Source: Dichotomicrobium sp964540795
GTDB taxonomy: Bacteria; Pseudomonadota; Alphaproteobacteria; Rhizobiales; Rhodomicrobiaceae
Length of the DNA: 64,000 nt
Direction: 5' to 3'
Assembly (NCBI GenBank): GCA_964540795.1
Contig: CAZINX010000007.1
Span: 65,618-129,617, forward strand
This document shows positions 59,959-64,000 of the stretch, piece by piece. Made by a program: the position numbers and the translations under genes. Below the pieces are notes generated by a model, which was not told where the DNA came from, did not search any database, and saw only the letters and a list, made by a program, of their open reading frames with translations. How positions within the stretch are numbered: position 1 is the stretch's first letter; the number at the start of each line of letters is the position of its first letter.

Positions 59959-60678
59959 GTGCAACAAACAAGCCCCGTGGCGCGCCCGCCGGTGATTGAT
60001 CTGCAGAATGTCCAGCTGTCGCTGTCGAGCCGCGCCGGGCGCGTCGATATCCTTCGCGGCGTCGATCTGCAAATCCGCCAGGGCGAGGCGGTCAGCGTCG
60101 TCGGGCCGAGCGGTTCCGGCAAATCCACGCTTCTGATGGTGATGACCGGGCTGGAGCGCGCCTCCTCGGGGCAGGTGCAGGTCGCCGGGCATGATTTCAG
60201 CGCGCTGGGCGAGGACGCTTTGGCCCGCATTCGCGGCGAGAATATCGGCATCGTGTTTCAGCAGTTTCATCTCGTCCCGACCATGACGGCGATCGAAAAC
60301 GTCGCGCTGCCGCTGGAGTTTCTGGGCCGCGCCGATGCTTTCGAGCGGGCGGAAGCGGTGCTCGGCGAGGTCGGGCTGGATCATCGCCTGACGCATTTCC
60401 CGGCGGAACTGTCCGGCGGCGAGCAGCAGCGCGTCGCGCTGGCCCGCGCGCTGGCGCCGGAGCCGAAAATCCTCTTCGCCGACGAGCCGACCGGCAACCT
60501 CGACGGCACAACCGGCGACAGCATCGTCGAAATGATGTTCGCGCTGCGCAAGCGCCATAACGCGACGCTGGTGCTCATCACCCATGACCTGGCGCTGGCG
60601 CGACGCTGCGACCGCATCGTCGGCATCGAGGACGGGCGCATGACCACGGAAAGCCCATTGGCGGCGGCGGCGACATGA
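59959..60678 (+). CDS. ABC transporter ATP-binding protein (YbbA/LolD-like)
   Basis: ATPase of the MacB/LolD branch, 239 residues from a GTG start with AAGGAG nine bases upstream. Walker A GPSGSGKST, Q-loop FQQFHL, signature LSGGEQQRVALARAL, Walker B ILFADEPT and H-loop ITHD are all present. The stop overlaps the permease ATG as ATGA. This branch drives mechanotransmission or lipoprotein/lipid extraction rather than simple import. Confidence 0.94.
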   Translation: MQQTSPVARPPVIDLQNVQLSLSSRAGRVDILRGVDLQIRQGEAVSVVGPSGSGKSTLLMVMTGLERASSGQVQVAGHDFSALGEDALARIRGENIGIVFQQFHLVPTMTAIENVALPLEFLGRADAFERAEAVLGEVGLDHRLTHFPAELSGGEQQRVALARALAPEPKILFADEPTGNLDGTTGDSIVEMMFALRKRHNATLVLITHDLALARRCDRIVGIEDGRMTTESPLAAAAT

Positions 60679-63251
60679 CCACAGTTTCAACGACAGCGCC
60701 CGCTGTCCGCCAGACGCGGCTGCCCATCCCGCTTTCGCTGCGGCTTGCCTTGCGCGAGTTGCGCGGCGGGCTGTCGGGCTTTTACGTCTTCATCCTCTGC
60801 ATCGCGCTGGGCGTGACGGCGATTGCCACGGTCGGCACCGTCACCGGCGCGCTCCAGGACAGTATCGCGCGGCAAGGGCAAATCATCCTCGGCGGCGACG
60901 TGTCGGCCTCTGTCGTCCACCGGCGCGCGAGCGATGACGAGCGCGCGGTGTTTTCGCGCTTCGGCACGGTCAGCGAGGTCGGGACCATGCGCGCCATGGC
61001 GCTGCGGCCCGACGGCGACGCACAGGTGCTGGTCGGCGTGAAGGCGGTCGATCAGGCCTACCCGCTTTACGGCAATTTCGAGCTTGAGGGCGATAAGTCG
61101 CTACGCGAAGCGCTGGCCGAGCCCGACATGGCCGTCGTCGAACAGGGGTTGCTGGACCGGCTCGATCTTCAGGCCGGCGATCAGGTCAAACTCGGCGAGA
61201 GCCAGTTGCGCATCGCGGGCGTGATCGCCAGCGAGCCGGACCGGCTGTCGGGCGGGGCGGCGTTCGGCCCGCGGCTGCTGACCAGCATCCCCACGCTACA
61301 GGATACTGGTCTACTCGCGCCCGGCACGCTTATCGACTGGCGCTACCGCGTCGCCTTCCCGGAAGGCGCCGGCGAGGAGCGCATCGCCGCCTTCCGCCAG
61401 GCCGTCGCGAGCGAGCTTGAGAACAGCGGCTTTGAAGTGCGCGATCGCACCGACCCGTCGCCGCAAATCACCCGCGCGGTCAACCGGCTGTCCAGCTTTC
61501 TGACGCTGGTGGGGTTGGCGGCGCTGCTGATCGGCGGCATCGGCGTAGCGAACGCGATCTCGGCCTTCGTCGCGCGCAAGCGCAAATCCGCCGCGATCTA
61601 CAAGGCAATCGGCGCATCTACCGGCCTGACGCTCACCAGCTTCGCGCTGCAGGTGCTGATGGTGGCCGCGCTTGGTATCGCCGTCGGCTTGATCGCCGGA
61701 TCGCTGATCCCGATCGCGCTGGACCGCGCCTTCGCCGATCTGCTGCCGATCCAGATCGACCTGACGCTTCAACCAGGCGCGCTGGTGCTCGCGGCAGCTT
61801 ACGGTCTGCTGACGGCGCTCGCCTTCATTCTCTGGCCGCTGGGCCGAGCAGGGCAAATCCGCCCTGCCGAATTGCTACGCGACGAGATTACCGCGCACAA
61901 GAGCTTGCCGCCGCGCGCTTTCATCGCAGGCTCCGTCGCGAGCGCGCTGGCGCTGGCCGGGCTGGCGATCTGGCTGTCCGAGGTCCGGCTGATCGCGGCG
62001 ATCACGGTCGCCGGGATCGGCGCGGTCTTCGCGATCTTCCTTGGCGTCGGGCGGCTGATCCGTGGGCTTGCCGCGCGCACGCCGCGCCCCCGCCAGCCGG
62101 AGATGGCGCTGGCGCTTGCCAATATCGGCGGACCGGCCGGGCTGACCATCACGCTGGCGCTGTCGCTGGGCGCGGGGCTGGCGCTACTGACCATGATCGC
62201 GCTGACCGACACGTCGCTGCGCGGCGAATTGCAGACCGATCTGCCGGAAAACGCGCCGAGCCACTTTTTCCTCGGCATTCCGAAGGAACGCTTCGCCGAG
62301 TTCAACCGGATCGTAACGGACAACGCGCCTTCCGCGGAGCTGAACACCGCGCCGATGCTGCGCGGGCGCATCGCCGCCATTGACGGCACGCCGACAAGCG
62401 AAATCGACGCGCCGCCGGATGCGCAGTGGGTGCTGGAGGGCGATCGCGGCATCACCTACTCCGAAGCGCTGCCGGAGTATTCCGAGGTCGTCGCCGGTGC
62501 GTGGTGGGCGCCGGACCATGACGGCGAGCCGCTGGTGTCATTCGATCACGAACTGGCGAGGCAGCTCGGCATCGAGGTCGGCGATACCGTAACGGTCAAT
62601 GTGCTGGGCCGAGAGATCACCGCGCGGGTGGCCAACCTGCGCACCGTCGCCTGGGAGCGGCTGAGCATCAACTTCGTGATGATTTTCTCACCGAACGCGC
62701 TGGAGAACGCGCCCTATCGCGTGCTGGCGACCATGAACTGGCCCGAGGGGCGGAATGCGCAGGGTGAAAACGCGGCAATCAGCGAGATCACCGCAGCCTT
62801 CCCGACCGTAACCGCCGTTACCGTGCGAGACGTGCTGCAATCCGTCGGGCGCGTGCTGGAGCAGGTGATGACCGCGATCCGTATCGCCGCGAGCCTGACG
62901 CTGATCGCCGGCGTGATCGTGCTCGCCGGAGCCTTTGCGACCGTGCAGCGACGGCGCATTTACGAAGCCGTGGTATTGAAGGTGCTCGGCGCGCAGCGGC
63001 GGAATATTCTTGTGGCGCATATCCTCGAATATGTACTGATGGCGATTGCAGTCGCCGTATTCGCCGCGGCGCTCGGCGCGCTCGGCGCGTGGCTGCTGGT
63101 CACGCTGGTGCTCGGGGTGGACTTCGTCTTCTCGACCGTGGCGCTGGTGCAGGCAGGCGCGCTGGCGGTGCTGCTGATGGTGATCTTCGGCTCTATCGGC
63201 ACGCTGCAGGTGCTCGGCGCGAAGGCCGCGCCCTATCTGCGCAGCGAATAG
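60675..63251 (+). CDS. FtsX-family ABC permease (YbbP-like)
   Basis: Large permease of 858 residues translationally coupled to the ATPase. It has an N-terminal helix followed by a periplasmic MacB-type domain (VSASVVHRRA, LPDMAVVEQGLL-like segments), three helices near 275-375, more helices near 405-460 and 490-515, a second periplasmic part (ITYSEALPEYSEVVAGAWW) and three C-terminal helices, i.e. two FtsX units. Such YbbP-type permeases lie beside tesA and are thought to move lipids or hydrophobic compounds across the envelope. Substrate unproved. Confidence 0.92.
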   Translation: MTTVSTTAPAVRQTRLPIPLSLRLALRELRGGLSGFYVFILCIALGVTAIATVGTVTGALQDSIARQGQIILGGDVSASVVHRRASDDERAVFSRFGTVSEVGTMRAMALRPDGDAQVLVGVKAVDQAYPLYGNFELEGDKSLREALAEPDMAVVEQGLLDRLDLQAGDQVKLGESQLRIAGVIASEPDRLSGGAAFGPRLLTSIPTLQDTGLLAPGTLIDWRYRVAFPEGAGEERIAAFRQAVASELENSGFEVRDRTDPSPQITRAVNRLSSFLTLVGLAALLIGGIGVANAISAFVARKRKSAAIYKAIGASTGLTLTSFALQVLMVAALGIAVGLIAGSLIPIALDRAFADLLPIQIDLTLQPGALVLAAAYGLLTALAFILWPLGRAGQIRPAELLRDEITAHKSLPPRAFIAGSVASALALAGLAIWLSEVRLIAAITVAGIGAVFAIFLGVGRLIRGLAARTPRPRQPEMALALANIGGPAGLTITLALSLGAGLALLTMIALTDTSLRGELQTDLPENAPSHFFLGIPKERFAEFNRIVTDNAPSAELNTAPMLRGRIAAIDGTPTSEIDAPPDAQWVLEGDRGITYSEALPEYSEVVAGAWWAPDHDGEPLVSFDHELARQLGIEVGDTVTVNVLGREITARVANLRTVAWERLSINFVMIFSPNALENAPYRVLATMNWPEGRNAQGENAAISEITAAFPTVTAVTVRDVLQSVGRVLEQVMTAIRIAASLTLIAGVIVLAGAFATVQRRRIYEAVVLKVLGAQRRNILVAHILEYVLMAIAVAVFAAALGALGAWLLVTLVLGVDFVFSTVALVQAGALAVLLMVIFGSIGTLQVLGAKAAPYLRSE

Positions 63252-63310
63252 GCGGCGGCCTGAGACCTCCGTCGCAAAACGGGCGTTTTGCGCCCCGATA
63301 AGACTTGTTT

Positions 63311-63324
63311 TTGATCCCGATCAA
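63311..63324. promoter_or_regulatory. Perfect FNR/FixK-type box upstream of the Bax-inhibitor gene
   Basis: TTGAT-cccg-ATCAA matches the FNR/FixK/Anr consensus TTGAT-N4-ATCAA at every fixed position; the flanking T and A bases extend the palindrome to 8-bp arms (63309-63316 and 63319-63326). It is centred about 82 bases before the start codon. The site implies control by oxygen or a related signal through a CRP/FNR-family regulator, not yet shown. Confidence 0.7.
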
Positions 63325-63399
63325 AACATATTAGTGGCGCAAACCAGTTTTCCGGCCGGTCGGCCACGTGACTTCGGTTTCAACAGGGGAATGACACAG

Positions 63400-64000
63400 A
63401 TGGCGGATTTCGACAGGAACCAGGCAGCTTATGCGCGCACTGGCGCTCAGGAGGCCATAGATGAGGGCCTCCGGTCCTATATGCTTCAGGTGTATAACTA
63501 CATGGCCGCTGGCGTCGCCATCACCGGCCTTGTGGCTTATGCGCTCTACACCTTCGCCGTGCAGCCCACCGCTGCGGGCGCGGCCGCGCAGGTGCGCGAC
63601 GGGGTTTACCTCACTGACTTCGGTTATGCGCTGTTCGCCAGCCCGCTGAAGTGGGTGGTGTTCCTCGCGCCGCTCGGCATGGTTTTCTACCTGTCCGCGC
63701 GTATCCACAAGATGAGTTTTTCCGGCGCGCAGACAGCATTCTGGGTCTTCGCCGCGCTGATGGGCGCATCGCTCTCCTCGATCTTTCTGGTCTACGCGCA
63801 TGGCTCGATCGCGAACGTGTTCTTCATCTCTGCGGCCGCCTTCGGCGCGCTGAGCCTGTGGGGCTACACGACCAAGAAGGACCTGTCCGGCTGGGGCTCG
63901 TTCCTGTTCATGGGCCTGATCGGCATCATCATCGCCGCGGTCGTGAACCTGTTTATCGGCTCGTCCGCGCTACAGTTCGCGATTTCGGTGATCGGCGTGC
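63400..64000 (+). CDS. Bax inhibitor-1/YccA family membrane protein (cut by window edge)
   Basis: The first 200 residues of a Bax-inhibitor-1 (TMBIM) family protein run off the end. The polar N terminus ending RSYMLQVYNYMAAGVAITGLVAYAL is the family opening; five to six hydrophobic helices are visible, including LIGIIIAAVVNLFIG. Members form pH-sensitive calcium leak channels in some bacteria (BsYetJ) or interact with FtsH (YccA). The ATG at 63400 is chosen because AGGGGA stands 10 bases away; an ATG at 63391 is too close to it. A perfect FNR box lies upstream. Confidence 0.9.
   Translation, partial: MADFDRNQAAYARTGAQEAIDEGLRSYMLQVYNYMAAGVAITGLVAYALYTFAVQPTAAGAAAQVRDGVYLTDFGYALFASPLKWVVFLAPLGMVFYLSARIHKMSFSGAQTAFWVFAALMGASLSSIFLVYAHGSIANVFFISAAAFGALSLWGYTTKKDLSGWGSFLFMGLIGIIIAAVVNLFIGSSALQFAISVIGV

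Noticed and set aside
63273..63292. cgcaaaacg/cgttttgcg repeat after the FtsX-type permease
   Set aside because: The loop would be only two bases and no T-tract follows; it may form part of a weak terminator but is not called.

Overview
The window is one 64-kb stretch of high-GC alphaproteobacterial chromosome. It looks like Hyphomicrobiales (Rhizobiales). The evidence is a near-canonical CtrA; the gene orders NYN-folK-rpoZ-rsh-pyrE-pdxJ-acpS, PduO-type adenosyltransferase-etfB-etfA-hbd and thrS/yidD/Fe-S scaffold/folE; an OpgC-type glucan succinyltransferase; and a palindromic repeat (34148-34178) of a kind I know from that order. No rRNA, tRNA, CRISPR array, insertion sequence or prophage was seen. 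The species cannot be named from the sequence.

Layout. 1-2.7 kb: end of tesB, then glnK-amtB behind a good sigma-54 promoter and ahead of a clean terminator. 2.7-7.1 kb: a cell-cycle/motility patch with a FlbD-like regulator lacking the sigma-54 contact loop, two tandem paralogous lipoproteins, fliJ and ctrA; near-consensus CtrA boxes precede the FlbD-like gene and fliJ. 7.4-10.5 kb: DedA, then a metal-transport group (DUF1007, EF-hand/Met-rich secreted protein, NicO-type exporter). 10.6-14.8 kb: type II haloacid dehalogenase and a three-gene FcbT/TakP-type TRAP transporter. 15-23.8 kb: 1-Cys peroxiredoxin, family 5 uracil-DNA glycosylase, NYN protein, then the folK-rpoZ-rsh-pyrE-DUF2062-pdxJ-acpS block and a cold-shock gene. 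23.8-31.2 kb, minus strand: thiD, an isolated soxA, then gph-fba-pgk-tkt without gap.

31.7-40.2 kb: PmtA-like methyltransferase, FadL-type porin, palindromic repeats, small membrane proteins, PagL-like lipid A deacylase, adenosyltransferase, rhomboid protease, etfBA and hydroxybutyryl-CoA dehydrogenase. 40.2-46.5 kb: PPP-type phosphatase, a large acidic single-pass membrane protein, opgC, an internally duplicated 126-residue protein and a 2-hydroxyacid dehydrogenase. 46.6-47.85 kb: a small, less GC-rich accessory islet with a winged-helix-like gene, a short hairpin-rich locus and a 76-residue HNH protein. 47.9-52.7 kb: thrS, a His/Tyr/Arg-rich secreted protein, yidD, a cupin, a Fe-S scaffold protein and folE. 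52.7-57 kb: Nudix, DUF302 and a probable lipid-linked sugar cassette (LpxB-N-like protein, GT2, divergent GT39). 57-64 kb: LMW phosphatase, thpR, aldo/keto reductase, the tesA / ABC ATPase / FtsX-type permease group, and a truncated Bax-inhibitor-1 gene preceded by a perfect FNR/FixK box.

Several genes concern the envelope: lipid A deacylation, lipid-linked glycosylation, glucan succinylation, possible phospholipid methylation and a FadL porin. The most interesting leads are the FlbD-like regulator and its CtrA boxes, the tandem CW-motif lipoproteins, the 43-residue duplicated-repeat protein, the acidic membrane protein, the lone SoxA, and the islet beside thrS.
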